Program-made: the position numbers and the translations under genes
Assembly: GCA_017623295.1 (NCBI GenBank)
Contig: JAGAPK010000023.1
Span: forward strand, 1-45,182
Direction: 5' to 3'
Source: Lachnospiraceae bacterium
GTDB lineage: Bacteria; Bacillota; Clostridia; Lachnospirales; Lachnospiraceae
DNA: 45,182 nt
The notes under the pieces: model-generated
Databases searched by the model: none
What the model was told of the DNA's origin: nothing
The model's input: the letters and a program-made list of their open reading frames with translations, nothing else
Shown: positions 1-9,500 of the stretch, piece by piece
How the letters are laid out: each line of letters opens with the position of its first letter
How positions within the stretch are numbered: the stretch's first letter is position 1

Positions 1-292
1 CACTTCCACTTCCATTTCCATCTCCGCTTCCACTTCCGCTTCCACTTCCGCTTCCGTCTCCGCTTCCACTTCCGTCTCCACTTCCGCTTCCGTCTCCGCT
101 TCCGCTTCCATCTCCGCTTCCACTTCCGTCTCCGCTTCCACTTCCATCTCCGCTTCCACTTCCGTCTCCGCTTCCGCTTCCGTCTCCGCTTCCGCTTCCG
201 TCTCCGCTTCCACTTCCGTCTCCGCTTCCACTTCCATCTCCACTTCCGCTTCCGTCTCCACTTCCACTTCCACTTCCGTCTCCACTTCCGTC
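1..292 (-). repeat. Hexamer-based coding minisatellite (G-S/D repeats)
   Basis: The stretch is built from near-identical 6-base units (minus strand GGAAGT, GGAAGC, GGAGAC, GGAGAT) arranged in 12- and 18-base periods. They encode alternating GS and GD dipeptides. All unit lengths are multiples of three, so gain or loss of units would change protein length without frameshift. The array runs off the left end of the window. Confidence 0.9.
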
Positions 293-1504
293 AAGAGCTA
301 CACAACGATACCACGGTGTTCCTATTGATGCACTGTCACTTTCGTCCTCATCTGCATCTTCGTCTCCACTTCCGTCTACATCTACATTTTCGTTTCCGTC
401 TCCACTTCCGTCTACATCTACATTTTCGTTTCCGTCTCCACTTCCGCTTCCATCTGTATTTCCACTGTCGTCTGTATTTCCACTGTCGTCTGTATTTCCA
501 CTATCGTCTGTATTTCCACTTCCGCTTCCATCTACGCCATCATCATCGCTACTACCATCAGAAAGGACATCTTTTTTCATGCCGGCGTATTCATAAACAC
601 CGTTTTCCAAAAGCCGATACACACTGGTAGTATCTGAATAGGCAGACAAATCGGTCGAACTGGATGCAACAACATATCCTGCGGTATCTTGACCGTCCAA
701 TTCAAAAATAACCTGATAATCTCCATTAGAAACCGCTTCGTAAACATCGCGATCTATTCCAAAATCCGATCTACCTGTTGTCACATCTGATAGTGCAATA
801 TAATCGTAGCCGGTTTTATCAGTCAATCCACTGGTATCATCCCATTTCACATAAGTTCCTGTCATCATTCCTGAGGGATAATTTTTATAAATATTAGCTT
901 TTTGTTCCGTTGTAAGCGGTAATTCACCCGGCTGAAATTCATACGCATCATACACCTTTATCCAGCCGTTATCCTCGGTCAATCCTGCGGTAATTCCACC
1001 ATATCCCTCTTCATATTTCACATTCAGCCCACTTACATTTACACTTGTGGGAATCAAAGCTTCTGCTAAGGCTGCTCTGTCTGCAATTTGATAAAAAGCA
1101 GTCGGATTATCCGTTATTGCTTTCACAACAGCCTGTTCCGCCGGTGTTTCCCCCGCAGTTAAATAAGGCATTGTTGCTAACGAAATTTCCGTTACTGCTG
1201 TTGGATTCGGTGTATTAATATCTCTGTCATCATCCGAAAAAGTATAGGTAAATTCCGCACCACCCGGTACAATATCGAGAATAATAAAGGGATTATCCGC
1301 ATTATAGCTCTCTACCACTTTTCCAATTCCCGAAAAAGATTCTTTTGCCTGTACCGAAATCGGTTGAAAATAATTCCAGACCCAAACGCTCACAACAGTT
1401 GCGGCAAGCGTTGATGCACCTGCCGACACTATCATCTTTTTTCTTATTCTTTTCTTTATGAAGTTTCGCTGTTTCTTTTCTCTTTTTTCGTTATGATACT
1501 TCAT
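1..1504 (-). CDS. Secreted/anchored protein with Gly-Ser-Asp repeat tail, C-terminus off window
   Basis: Reading from an ATG at 1504 the frame stays open to the window edge (about 501 codons), so the C-terminus is missing. Residues 1-22 are very basic, about 24-45 are hydrophobic, and a V-Q-A motif just after could be a signal-peptidase site: a Sec-exported or N-anchored protein. Residues 50-320 form an ordinary acidic globular region of unknown family, containing a stretch like [12 protein letters not shown]. From about residue 320 the chain becomes low-complexity: DSGNTD units, then two copies of a 12-residue [12 protein letters not shown] unit, an acidic patch, a short island [12 protein letters not shown], then G-S-G-D repeats to the edge. 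It lies 52 bases after the PilW-like pilin stop, so it is probably the last visible gene of the pilus operon. Role unknown; a surface adhesin or pilus-associated protein is inference. An AGAGG about 11 bases upstream is a modest ribosome site. Confidence 0.75.
   Translation of the reverse strand, partial: MKYHNEKREKKQRNFIKKRIRKKMIVSAGASTLAATVVSVWVWNYFQPISVQAKESFSGIGKVVESYNADNPFIILDIVPGGAEFTYTFSDDDRDINTPNPTAVTEISLATMPYLTAGETPAEQAVVKAITDNPTAFYQIADRAALAEALIPTSVNVSGLNVKYEEGYGGITAGLTEDNGWIKVYDAYEFQPGELPLTTEQKANIYKNYPSGMMTGTYVKWDDTSGLTDKTGYDYIALSDVTTGRSDFGIDRDVYEAVSNGDYQVIFELDGQDTAGYVVASSSTDLSAYSDTTSVYRLLENGVYEYAGMKKDVLSDGSSDDDGVDGSGSGNTDDSGNTDDSGNTDDSGNTDGSGSGDGNENVDVDGSGDGNENVDVDGSGDEDADEDESDSASIGTPWYRCVALDGSGDGSGSGSGDGSGSGDGSGSGDGSGSGDGSGSGDGSGSGDGSGSGDGSGSGDGSGSGDGSGSGDGSGSGDGSGSGDGSGSGSGSGSGDGNGSGS
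360..540 (-). repeat. Second coding tandem repeat block (36-bp and 18-bp units)
   Basis: Two copies of a 36-base unit lie around 362-437 (encoding [12 protein letters not shown]), followed at about 463-525 by three to four copies of an 18-base unit encoding DSGNTD. Both are in frame with the protein that ends off window. Copies are nearly identical at DNA level, which suggests recent duplication or active slippage. Confidence 0.8.
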
Positions 1505-1556
1505 GAAGTTTAAAACCTCTGCTTTTCACTTTTCTTTTCCAATTTACCTGTCTAAG

Positions 1557-4181
1557 TTAATTGCCTCTATATGTTCCCGCTGTCAGACGTTCCCATTCCG
1601 TACCCTGACTTTTACATACAAATTTGCCGGAACTATATTCTCTATTTTGTCCGTCATTATAGAAAAACTCAATCACATAGGTATCGTCTATTGCAATATA
1701 TTCACAAGTTATCTTTTTGAAATATACGTCGCAAACTTCACCGTTGCTTCCTCTGAAAGAACAGAACATCTTAACATTACCTGATTTATTTTGTAAAGAA
1801 GTTTGTTTTAAAGTAAACCAATTCTTGAAGTCATTTTCTGAAGGAAGTGGAAAATATGCCGTTCCGGTAAAATGGCGATTGTCATAATAAGCCGCCAAAT
1901 CAAGATTCCCATCTTTTACTTCAAAATGAATCATGCTCTGCGTATCTTCATAAAACTGAACCTGCTCATAATTCAGTTCATTTTCGTAATTACAATAGTA
2001 AACCGTATAAGAATGATCCGCCTGTTGTTTATTTATATAGCGAATATAAGGAACCAAATGATAACTTCCAACTGCCTGCATAACACTATAATTATTCAGC
2101 TTAATATACATGTTTGTGGCATTTGTAATTTCTCCAAAACTTAATCCTCCGATATTTTGCTCGCCACCCCATTGACCATTTTGGTCATAGTAATTTTGTA
2201 TATTATATCCGTAAATGTATTGCCACTTTGACGGATCGTCACCATCACCTCTATACACTCTGAACTTTACATATTCAGCAATATGGCCGTAGCCCGGATC
2301 ACCGATGGTATTAGCTACATGATCCACTTTAAAATTAATCGCCTGATATCCTTTCGTTGCATAAATGGTATCCAAAGTCAATTGGCCATTCGAAACTACA
2401 CCTTTGTAATTATAGTAAATTGCCGGTGGATATATGGTATACATAGACATGCCTGTATGCGCATATTTTCCGCTATATTCACCAGTGCTGTCGCAATTAG
2501 CCATATAATCTGCTATAACATCCTGTACAATGGAATCCCCCGCACTAAACGCAATGCCAGGGTCAATAATTTGCAAATTTACATAATATTGTTTTGATAC
2601 ATCCAGACCAAACAAATCCGGGGTCATCCATGCATCGTTACCATTCGTACCATAAAGCATAATTCGGTCAGAACTTGCCGGAGCAGATTCACTTTCTTTG
2701 ATTCTGGCACAAATAATATAATAACCCTGACCACCTTTGTTGAAATCGGGATAAGCAATTCCTATTTTTAGTGCTCTTCCGTATTTAATATCACCGTCGA
2801 TTATCAAATCTTTTGTTTTTGCTTCAGAAACCGTCAACGTTATAACGCCTGTTACATAACCATTATCGCTTCCCGCATTTCCATAACCTCTCTGAACTGA
2901 TAAATACGAAGTTGCTCTGATTTTAATGACATCTCCCTTTTTGGCATCCTTACTTACCGTAAAGGTAGCTTGCCCTGCATCCGTTGACTCAAACGTAACA
3001 AGTCCTGCTCCTTCCAATATTGCCCAGCCACTTGTTCCGGCTGTTTCCACAACATCCCAATCCTTTGTAGTATCTGCACTACAACCATCGCAGACCACAC
3101 CAAGTTTATTTCCTGTTACCGATGCCGATACAACAAACTTCTTTCCTGCTGATACCTCATCACTGACATTCTCTGTATCTTCATCACTTGATTTAACTAA
3201 ATTTACATTATGTGCACGTTTTACGTATACAATTACAGTCGCCTGTGCATGATTTCCCTCAGAATCTTTCGCATTCGTCGTAATAACTACCTGAAAAGAA
3301 TTTGCTGTTTCTGCCGAAGCAATCCGGATAATACCGTTACTTGCATCAATAAAAGATGAACCATCTGCCGTAGAACCTCCACTGGGCGGAGTTCCTACAC
3401 CACTCCCCTCAATAGACCAGACTACCGTTTTATCCAAAAGGTTTTTGCCACTTACCTTCGGTGTTGAAAAATGATATTCTTCTCCCGGTTCCAAAACTAC
3501 AGAGAGTTCCTTCGGCACAACTGTTACTTCCACCGATTTACTAAGCGGCAAAATCTCTGCATCATTAATTAAAACCCTATTACGCACGGTAATATTATTC
3601 GAAGTATTATACTCTCTATTTCCCATTTCAAAGGAAAGTTCAAGCTGTACCACTCTCTTTTCTTCTACCTGCGACAAATCCGCATGAAATTCCGTCACAT
3701 GTTCTGCCAGTACTACCCACCCCGGCTGACCAATATCAGGAAAATCCTTCTGCGTATATGGTACTTCAATATAATAAAGCGTTTCTTCTGCTTTATCCCA
3801 GTAAAACTGATAATTCTTATTCCCGTTTCCTTCTTTTATTTCTTCCGTTCCATCCGCTTTCTGCGTAGCTTCTCCATTGTACATCGTCAAACTTTTACCT
3901 TCCGGTTCAAAAGTAAACTCCGCATCTTTGAGAACCAGTACCGGATTTCCACTTGCATCATATCCCGCGTAGTTAATGCTTCTGGTAGTATCAATCAAAA
4001 CATCTGACATTTGATTCAAGGCAAGCTGTGCTTCCTGTTGAACACTAATATCATTATTTGCTTCCGCATAGCTCTTAGATCCTATAATAATAAAACTGCA
4101 GACTGCACCAATCACGATAGTCATAATCGTCACTGCAATCAACAATTCTACCAATGTGAATCCCTTGTGATCCTTTCTCAT
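1557..4181 (-). CDS. Giant PilW/PulJ-like minor prepilin with Ig-like passenger
   Basis: The 874-residue protein starts MRKDHKG followed by FTLVELLIAVTIMTIVIGAV, a class III prepilin signal: short basic leader, Gly at -1, Phe +1 and Glu +5. The part after the helix (NNDISVQQEAQLALNQMSDVLIDTTRSI) is typical of PilW/PulJ-type minor pilins. Such proteins are usually about 200-350 residues; this one is far longer. Residues about 220-318 look like a bacterial Ig-like (Big2) domain, with a second related segment after it, and the last roughly 350 residues are Tyr-rich, probably beta-rich and of no family I recognise. It is likely processed by PilD and sits at or near the pilus tip, where the passenger could act as adhesin (inference). 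AAAGGA lies 9 bases before the ATG. Confidence 0.85.
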   Translation of the reverse strand: MRKDHKGFTLVELLIAVTIMTIVIGAVCSFIIIGSKSYAEANNDISVQQEAQLALNQMSDVLIDTTRSINYAGYDASGNPVLVLKDAEFTFEPEGKSLTMYNGEATQKADGTEEIKEGNGNKNYQFYWDKAEETLYYIEVPYTQKDFPDIGQPGWVVLAEHVTEFHADLSQVEEKRVVQLELSFEMGNREYNTSNNITVRNRVLINDAEILPLSKSVEVTVVPKELSVVLEPGEEYHFSTPKVSGKNLLDKTVVWSIEGSGVGTPPSGGSTADGSSFIDASNGIIRIASAETANSFQVVITTNAKDSEGNHAQATVIVYVKRAHNVNLVKSSDEDTENVSDEVSAGKKFVVSASVTGNKLGVVCDGCSADTTKDWDVVETAGTSGWAILEGAGLVTFESTDAGQATFTVSKDAKKGDVIKIRATSYLSVQRGYGNAGSDNGYVTGVITLTVSEAKTKDLIIDGDIKYGRALKIGIAYPDFNKGGQGYYIICARIKESESAPASSDRIMLYGTNGNDAWMTPDLFGLDVSKQYYVNLQIIDPGIAFSAGDSIVQDVIADYMANCDSTGEYSGKYAHTGMSMYTIYPPAIYYNYKGVVSNGQLTLDTIYATKGYQAINFKVDHVANTIGDPGYGHIAEYVKFRVYRGDGDDPSKWQYIYGYNIQNYYDQNGQWGGEQNIGGLSFGEITNATNMYIKLNNYSVMQAVGSYHLVPYIRYINKQQADHSYTVYYCNYENELNYEQVQFYEDTQSMIHFEVKDGNLDLAAYYDNRHFTGTAYFPLPSENDFKNWFTLKQTSLQNKSGNVKMFCSFRGSNGEVCDVYFKKITCEYIAIDDTYVIEFFYNDGQNREYSSGKFVCKSQGTEWERLTAGTYRGN

Positions 4182-4261
4182 CGTTCTGATTCCTTTCTCT
4201 CTTCCCCCAAAAACTTTCTCAGTCTATCCTTTGGCTTATATCTTTCCTTGCACGTTATGTA

Positions 4262-4828
4262 CTACGGTGTTGCTATCACTTCCACCGAAACCTTCCCGGT
4301 GAGCCTAACCATTTTTAATTGATAATGCTTGCTTCCACCCTGTATATCAAAAGTCGCACAATTTGCATAATCCGTTGCATCAAAAGAACCGGAAGCCCTG
4401 TCAAAATGTACTCTGACCGCTGTCCCACCTGCTACAAGCTCTGTCGGAGTCGCATCCACTGCCGCACCCTCCGGCAAATAACCGACAAACACTTTGCTGC
4501 CGCCAAGTTTTTCTGCCTCCATTGGTGTCGGCGCCGCTGCTCCATTCTCGTAGACATACATCTTACTGTAAACATTACCATCTGTATCACGATAAATTTC
4601 CAAATACGCATCTGCCTTTCCCATTGTTGTAACCTTACAATCTGCAATGGCACGTTCCATAGCATGCGCACAAGTTTTTGCATTGGCACTGAAAATCATA
4701 CTGATAGAAAAAATAACCGTTATGGTAACCGCTGCAATAATTGCCAAAACAATCAATAGTTCCACCAAAGAGTAGCCTTTATTATCTGTATGAATTTTAG
4801 CTTCCGACTCCATCCTGTTCAAATTCAC
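4262..4828 (-). CDS. GspH/PilE-type minor prepilin
   Basis: A 188-residue protein with leader ending NKG and then YSLVELLIVLAIIAAVTITVIF: Tyr at +1 and Glu at +5 of the mature N-terminus, the standard prepilin peptidase substrate. The rest is a short pilin-like domain (KTCAHAMERAIADCKVTTMGKA), close to GspH/FimT-like pilins in size. The start is a GTG at 4828 with AAGGA 5 bases upstream; an ATG at 4813 is possible but has a poorer site. Its start lies about 12 bases after the stop of the PilX-like gene, so the two are cotranscribed. Predicted to join the minor-pilin complex that primes pilus assembly. Confidence 0.85.
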   Translation of the reverse strand: MNLNRMESEAKIHTDNKGYSLVELLIVLAIIAAVTITVIFSISMIFSANAKTCAHAMERAIADCKVTTMGKADAYLEIYRDTDGNVYSKMYVYENGAAAPTPMEAEKLGGSKVFVGYLPEGAAVDATPTELVAGGTAVRVHFDRASGSFDATDYANCATFDIQGGSKHYQLKMVRLTGKVSVEVIATP

Positions 4829-4840
4829 TGCATCCTTTTC

Positions 4841-7282
4841 CTATTTCTTAATCCAATTAACATATCGAACAATTTCTGTGTAATCAATTTTCAGATTGCC
4901 CGCATCATCTTCCTCGGCTTCCTCAGCACCATTTACCATGCTTCCGCCACCGTTTACAAACATATCTAATGGTGTTATCAGGTCTCCCTCTTCTCCACTC
5001 AACGCACTTAACACCTTGAATAGCTCCATCTTATTACGCTTAATTACTGCACAACCATTCGAAACAGAACCATCGATTGTAATCTTACCTTTTGCAACCA
5101 CCAGTCCTGTATAGTTACGATTAACGGTCACATTTCCGGTAGAGATTACCAAACGAATATCTGAACTGTTTCCTATATCCGCCAAATTAATCTCTGCTTT
5201 TTTGGTTACAACCGCTTTCAACCCACTATCTGTTGCAAAGATAACAGTATCTGTTCCTTTATCATTCAGATAATCTTCCAAATCGGTTTCCTTAATAATA
5301 CTGTTAAATACATTCTGGTCAACCGCAATAGTTGAAGCATCTTTCGTCAGATTTGTTGTCAGCGCACTATATTCCTTACTGATTTCGGATGCCTGCGCAA
5401 GAATTTCTGCCTCCGTTTTCTCATTTTTCATTTCTCCGGTATTCTCAGAAACCTCTTCGTATGTACCATCTGCCGTTTCGTCTTCCGCATCCGAATCATC
5501 CGAATCATCCGGATCTGCTTTTGGTGCATCCGGTGAAATGCCGTTTAGAAGAGTTACTCCACTATCGGATAACGCGCTGGATACGAGACTATTACCCAAA
5601 ATCGTGTATTGATTTCCTTCCTTATCGTAGTCTCCTAACAAAATGCCGCCCGAAGCGTATTTTGCAAAATAGCGGTCTATTGCTTCTTTGTTACTATTTA
5701 CATTATAATACTGTGTAAAATATTCTGCTGCATTATCCTTATCCATGACCAGATAATAATAAACAAGTGTCTGTGTACCATCTCCGGTGCTATATGTCGT
5801 ATTTACCTTACGAATATTTTTCATGGAAGTTACTCCAAACTCCTGCAAACTCTTATTACCTAACTTGTATACAGGTCTGTCAAAATCTATCTCTTCAAAT
5901 CCTTCTACATATTTTTCACTGTTTACATCCTGATAGGCTAATATATCCGATGCCTGCTCTCCCATCACCGGATTCTGTCCGACTAATAAGCTGTCTCCAT
6001 CGGTGCCGATGCACTCTGCCGGTACCAGATATGCAATCTGATTCCCCTTCACCGCAATGGATTCTCCCATCAAAACAGAAGTACTTTTTTCTTCCGGAGC
6101 CTCTGCTTCACCTTCCACAGGTACAGGCTCCTTCACGTTTTGACTAATGTAAGCCCGACCAGCCAACAGTAGCTTATTAATACCACTCATATCTACCGTA
6201 GAATTTTGTCCATTAATGATAATCGCACTACTTTTCTCCGGCTCAATGTCTTCTCCATCGACTAGACCACTGGCGGTAGAAACACCATATCCGTAATATT
6301 CTTTTGTTAAAGTTGCTTTGCTTCCGGTGCCTGCTAGCGATAAATCGTTAGCAACATATGTTACACTATCAAGACTGAGCGTTCCACTATTCAGTTTCAA
6401 ATTCTGTGCATATACTTCGTTGGCATAACCCATAACCTCTCTGACAACAAAACCTGCACCCGGACCTTCTACTGCAATATCTCCTTTGGAGATAATCTTT
6501 TTACCATCATTTATTGCAAATGTACTTGCATAATTAACAAGAAAACCACCTTTTTCCTTGTCATCCACACCGGCATACATACTACCCTCGGCAGTAACAG
6601 TGCCACTGCTATGTGCCACCTCAATGCCTTCGTTGCCAATCAGACTATACTCATACAATTCATCAATGGAACCTGCTTGTGTAAAAATCAACTTAGGCAC
6701 ATCCAGACAAATATCCGTCTGTACCACAGATACACGACCATTTTCATCCGCAAAAGATACATAGATATTGCGCAAAATGATACTATTATTATTAACCATT
6801 TCCATAATTGGCTTGCCTTCCGCTTCACCAACCGCATTTCCATGCTCCCAGCTTGCCACATCCACACCACTATAAGTAGCCGGTGCAAAAATGCTCTGAT
6901 CAACATAGCTTTTCAAAATGTCTCTATCATAATATCCAGTACTTGCAGAACCCTTAAAATATTCTGTCAAAGTATCCAGATATACCGTTGCAAAAGTACT
7001 ATAACGATTTTCTTCATTTTCCAGATTATCCCAATTGCTCATAACCTCCTGATAAGCTGCTTTCACTGCCTCAGAAACTTCATTCTGTGTACCGGCCATA
7101 ATCTGCTCTACAACCGTTTCTGCCGAATAGAAACTATTCTTATTCTTGATATCTCCTACTTTAATCATATAATTCATATATGCCATCCATAGCAGGGCGG
7201 CTGCAAGAATACCAATCATCGCCATTGCAATAATGACAATTACAATAGAAAAACCTTTATTATTAATTGTTTTTGCTTCCAT
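4841..7282 (-). CDS. Giant PilX-like minor pilin (no Glu5)
   Basis: The 813-residue protein has leader MEAKTINNKG, then FSIVIVIIAMAMIGILAAALLW, a prepilin-like helix in which the +5 residue is Ile instead of Glu. Lack of Glu5 is known for PilX and GspK tip-type pilins, and the following NSFYSAETVVEQIM matches the PilX-type motif after the helix. The remainder is very large for the family (PilX is usually about 170-200 residues) and includes long beta-rich repeats of short Gly/Ser/Asn turns around residues 240-450 and an acidic linker (DPDDSDDSDAEDE) near residue 590. Near the C-terminus, SDIRLVISTGNVTVNRNYTG may be a right-handed beta fold. Likely a tip-complex component. Its start overlaps the end of the PilV-like gene by 20 bases. 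Confidence 0.8.
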   Translation of the reverse strand: MEAKTINNKGFSIVIVIIAMAMIGILAAALLWMAYMNYMIKVGDIKNKNSFYSAETVVEQIMAGTQNEVSEAVKAAYQEVMSNWDNLENEENRYSTFATVYLDTLTEYFKGSASTGYYDRDILKSYVDQSIFAPATYSGVDVASWEHGNAVGEAEGKPIMEMVNNNSIILRNIYVSFADENGRVSVVQTDICLDVPKLIFTQAGSIDELYEYSLIGNEGIEVAHSSGTVTAEGSMYAGVDDKEKGGFLVNYASTFAINDGKKIISKGDIAVEGPGAGFVVREVMGYANEVYAQNLKLNSGTLSLDSVTYVANDLSLAGTGSKATLTKEYYGYGVSTASGLVDGEDIEPEKSSAIIINGQNSTVDMSGINKLLLAGRAYISQNVKEPVPVEGEAEAPEEKSTSVLMGESIAVKGNQIAYLVPAECIGTDGDSLLVGQNPVMGEQASDILAYQDVNSEKYVEGFEEIDFDRPVYKLGNKSLQEFGVTSMKNIRKVNTTYSTGDGTQTLVYYYLVMDKDNAAEYFTQYYNVNSNKEAIDRYFAKYASGGILLGDYDKEGNQYTILGNSLVSSALSDSGVTLLNGISPDAPKADPDDSDDSDAEDETADGTYEEVSENTGEMKNEKTEAEILAQASEISKEYSALTTNLTKDASTIAVDQNVFNSIIKETDLEDYLNDKGTDTVIFATDSGLKAVVTKKAEINLADIGNSSDIRLVISTGNVTVNRNYTGLVVAKGKITIDGSVSNGCAVIKRNKMELFKVLSALSGEEGDLITPLDMFVNGGGSMVNGAEEAEEDDAGNLKIDYTEIVRYVNWIKK

Positions 7283-8660
7283 CTATACTTACCATCCTGT
7301 CTTCCTGTGGAAAATCTTTATCGGCGGCTCCTGCCTTATAGATTTCTACCCTGACATCATAAATTACTTCTGTTATTTCCCCACCTGTTCCTGTTGCACC
7401 AAGAGAAGTATTGCGTACACCAGATAAAGAAAATACATTCATTTGATTCGTCGGTGTTCCGTTAAACTGCAAATCTACCTGACTTGGTAAATCAACCGTT
7501 TCCCCTTCCCCCTCCAGGTATTTCTTATTCGTAAGGTTAGTTCCCAAATTCGTGCGAAGCTTAAGTTTATCCAGACTACCTCCCTCAACATTAACCCGTA
7601 CACGATAGTTGCGCTCTGCCGTATTTAACTGCGCATCACTAAGTACATAAGTATCGTCCGGGTCTGCCGATGCATATATCTGTTTGGCAATCGTAAGATT
7701 AAGTGGAATACCTGCTGCATTATCAATAACTATTTCTTCTTTCTCTGCCTCATAAAGCGGATAATACATAAAATAGAAATTACCGCCTAAATTATCTGCT
7801 GTAAAGCTGGCATAAGGTATATGATCCAATCCGTAAATGGTTTTCGCATTACCTTTGTAATCACACTCATATTCAACCGTTATCTCAACATCCGCTATCT
7901 TATTTCCATCCGCATCCGTACCACCGTCACTGATATCTACCTGATAGGTTCGTCTTAAAACCTTTAATCCCGGTGTTTTAAAAGTTACATCCGCTACTAC
8001 AAGACCATCTGCTTCCAAATCATCTTTGTAAGCTTTTCTTATTTCTGCTAAAACCTGCTCTGTAAAAGTTGCCTTTTCCGCATAAACGCCATCCTCGCCA
8101 CCTTTATTACTGTCAGAAATTGCGGTTACCGCCGCAAATCCCGAATTGTTATGTGCCTGCGGATTACCATGCGCATCCACATTCTGCTGGTTTGACGTAT
8201 GACTTCCACTATTACCATAACCTCTTGCATCCACTATGATTAACGCATCATACTGACTCCCCTGCATTGTAATATCTCGCATCGTAAAGCAATAATAACC
8301 CGGATTGGGATTTCCTTCTGCATCTGTACCAACTTCTGTGGTTTCTCTGCTTATATCTTCTGCTACACCACCCTGAATCATACTATCACTAATGACATAA
8401 AAACCTTCTGCTGGATTATTAAACTGTGTTTTCAATTCCTCAATATCGTATGCCTTCAAACCTTCCATAACATCCTGCGCAACCGTAGTAGCACGTAAGG
8501 TTTTACGGGATTTCACATTGATATTTGAAGATGTCACAAACATATGAAGCAAAGGGATAACGATAACTGCTAATATCGTTACCGATATCAACAACTCTAC
8601 CAAAGAAAGTCCGGCATTATTTAATTTTATGCTTTTTTCTCTATTCGTCTGCTTCGTCAT
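7263..8660 (-). CDS. PilV-like minor prepilin with large passenger
   Basis: The mature N-terminus LSLVELLISVTILAVIVIPLLHMFVTSS follows a basic leader ending NNAG, with Glu at +5 and Leu instead of Phe at +1. The segment KTLRATTVAQDVMEGLKAYDIEEL is typical of PilV/GspI-type minor pilins. I take the ATG at 8660 (leader MTKQTNREKSIKLNNAG, 465 residues, AGAGGA just upstream); ATG 8678 with GGAG is almost as good. Either start lies inside the pilO 3' end (overlap about 20-38 bases), indicating translational coupling. The C-terminal 400 residues exceed the usual family size and are probably a beta-rich surface-exposed domain. Confidence 0.8.
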   Translation of the reverse strand: MTKQTNREKSIKLNNAGLSLVELLISVTILAVIVIPLLHMFVTSSNINVKSRKTLRATTVAQDVMEGLKAYDIEELKTQFNNPAEGFYVISDSMIQGGVAEDISRETTEVGTDAEGNPNPGYYCFTMRDITMQGSQYDALIIVDARGYGNSGSHTSNQQNVDAHGNPQAHNNSGFAAVTAISDSNKGGEDGVYAEKATFTEQVLAEIRKAYKDDLEADGLVVADVTFKTPGLKVLRRTYQVDISDGGTDADGNKIADVEITVEYECDYKGNAKTIYGLDHIPYASFTADNLGGNFYFMYYPLYEAEKEEIVIDNAAGIPLNLTIAKQIYASADPDDTYVLSDAQLNTAERNYRVRVNVEGGSLDKLKLRTNLGTNLTNKKYLEGEGETVDLPSQVDLQFNGTPTNQMNVFSLSGVRNTSLGATGTGGEITEVIYDVRVEIYKAGAADKDFPQEDRMVSIDGSKNN

Positions 8661-9486
8661 TTTCCTCTTCTTCGCCATCTTCTCCATCTGCCATATCCAG
8701 GTCTTCCAGATTTGCTTCACTTTGAATTACAATTGTTCCGAAAATATTATCGGTTCCAAGAAGTACTGATGAGAAATCAGGCTCTCTGTATTCTTTTCCT
8801 TCCTGATTCGGCACACAATACATATTTACGGTAGTGGTTCCAATCAAAAGTCCCGTTTCTTCATCATATACAACGGTTACATTATCAATTGAAGTACGAT
8901 TACTCTGCAAATTCAGATTTTTCATACTTCTTTTCAACCCTTCGTAGGACACTCCGTAACTAAACGTCACTTTTCTATTATACAGACCAAGAGGTGAAAC
9001 ACCTGTGGTACTACCATTTACCGCATCCGGCGTTTCTGCCGTTGCCGGGTCAACCACACCTTCTTGTGCTTCCAGTTGTTCTACTTCAGCAATCTCATAT
9101 GTATATTCCACTTCTTCTGTCTCCGCATCTTCCAAAAAGGATACTTCCTCCAACGGATCAATTGTAATCGAAGCAATTACCATCGGGGAAAGCAATTCCT
9201 GATTGATTGCAAGCAAAATACTATCCTCTTCTTTCACGTTGACCGGAAAAAGTTGATAAATCTGTTTCATTTCCTTCTGCATTTCTTCTGTCTGCGTTTT
9301 GTAACTTTCTTTATTTGCCATTTTTTCGCTCAAATCCAAAACTCTTGTCTGAAGCTGTGCATTTTCATTTTCTAACGCATCTGCTTTCTCCATAACAGGA
9401 CTGAAAACGAAAAAGTAAGAACATATACCAGCCAGAATTCCCACAAAACCAATTAACAGCATTATGTCTCTCTTTGATATTTTCAT
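8641..9486 (-). CDS. pilO: PilO-like pilus alignment protein
   Basis: A 281-residue protein with a short cytoplasmic start, one membrane helix at about residues 8-28 (IMLLIGFVGILAGICSYFF), then a heptad-rich coiled coil (about 32-75) and a periplasmic-type alpha/beta domain. This is the topology of PilO, which pairs with PilN around the pilus machine. The LF-P motif (IYQLFPVNVKEED) after the coiled coil is typical. A very acidic tail (about 20 residues rich in Asp and Glu) ends the protein. It starts 14 bases after the pilM-pilN fusion stop, with GGGGGA about 9 bases before the ATG. In a monoderm the domain would lie between membrane and wall. Confidence 0.85.
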   Translation of the reverse strand: MKISKRDIMLLIGFVGILAGICSYFFVFSPVMEKADALENENAQLQTRVLDLSEKMANKESYKTQTEEMQKEMKQIYQLFPVNVKEEDSILLAINQELLSPMVIASITIDPLEEVSFLEDAETEEVEYTYEIAEVEQLEAQEGVVDPATAETPDAVNGSTTGVSPLGLYNRKVTFSYGVSYEGLKRSMKNLNLQSNRTSIDNVTVVYDEETGLLIGTTTVNMYCVPNQEGKEYREPDFSSVLLGTDNIFGTIVIQSEANLEDLDMADGEDGEEEENDEADE

Positions 9487-9500
9487 CCTTCCTTATCCCC

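Noticed and set aside
1-540. CRISPR-like repeats
   Set aside because: Units are short, adjacent and in frame with a long protein; there are no unique spacers of even length.
316-630. His/Arg/Phe-rich plus-strand reading frame
   Set aside because: It is the antisense of the Gly-Ser-Asp repeat gene; low complexity and no ribosome site.
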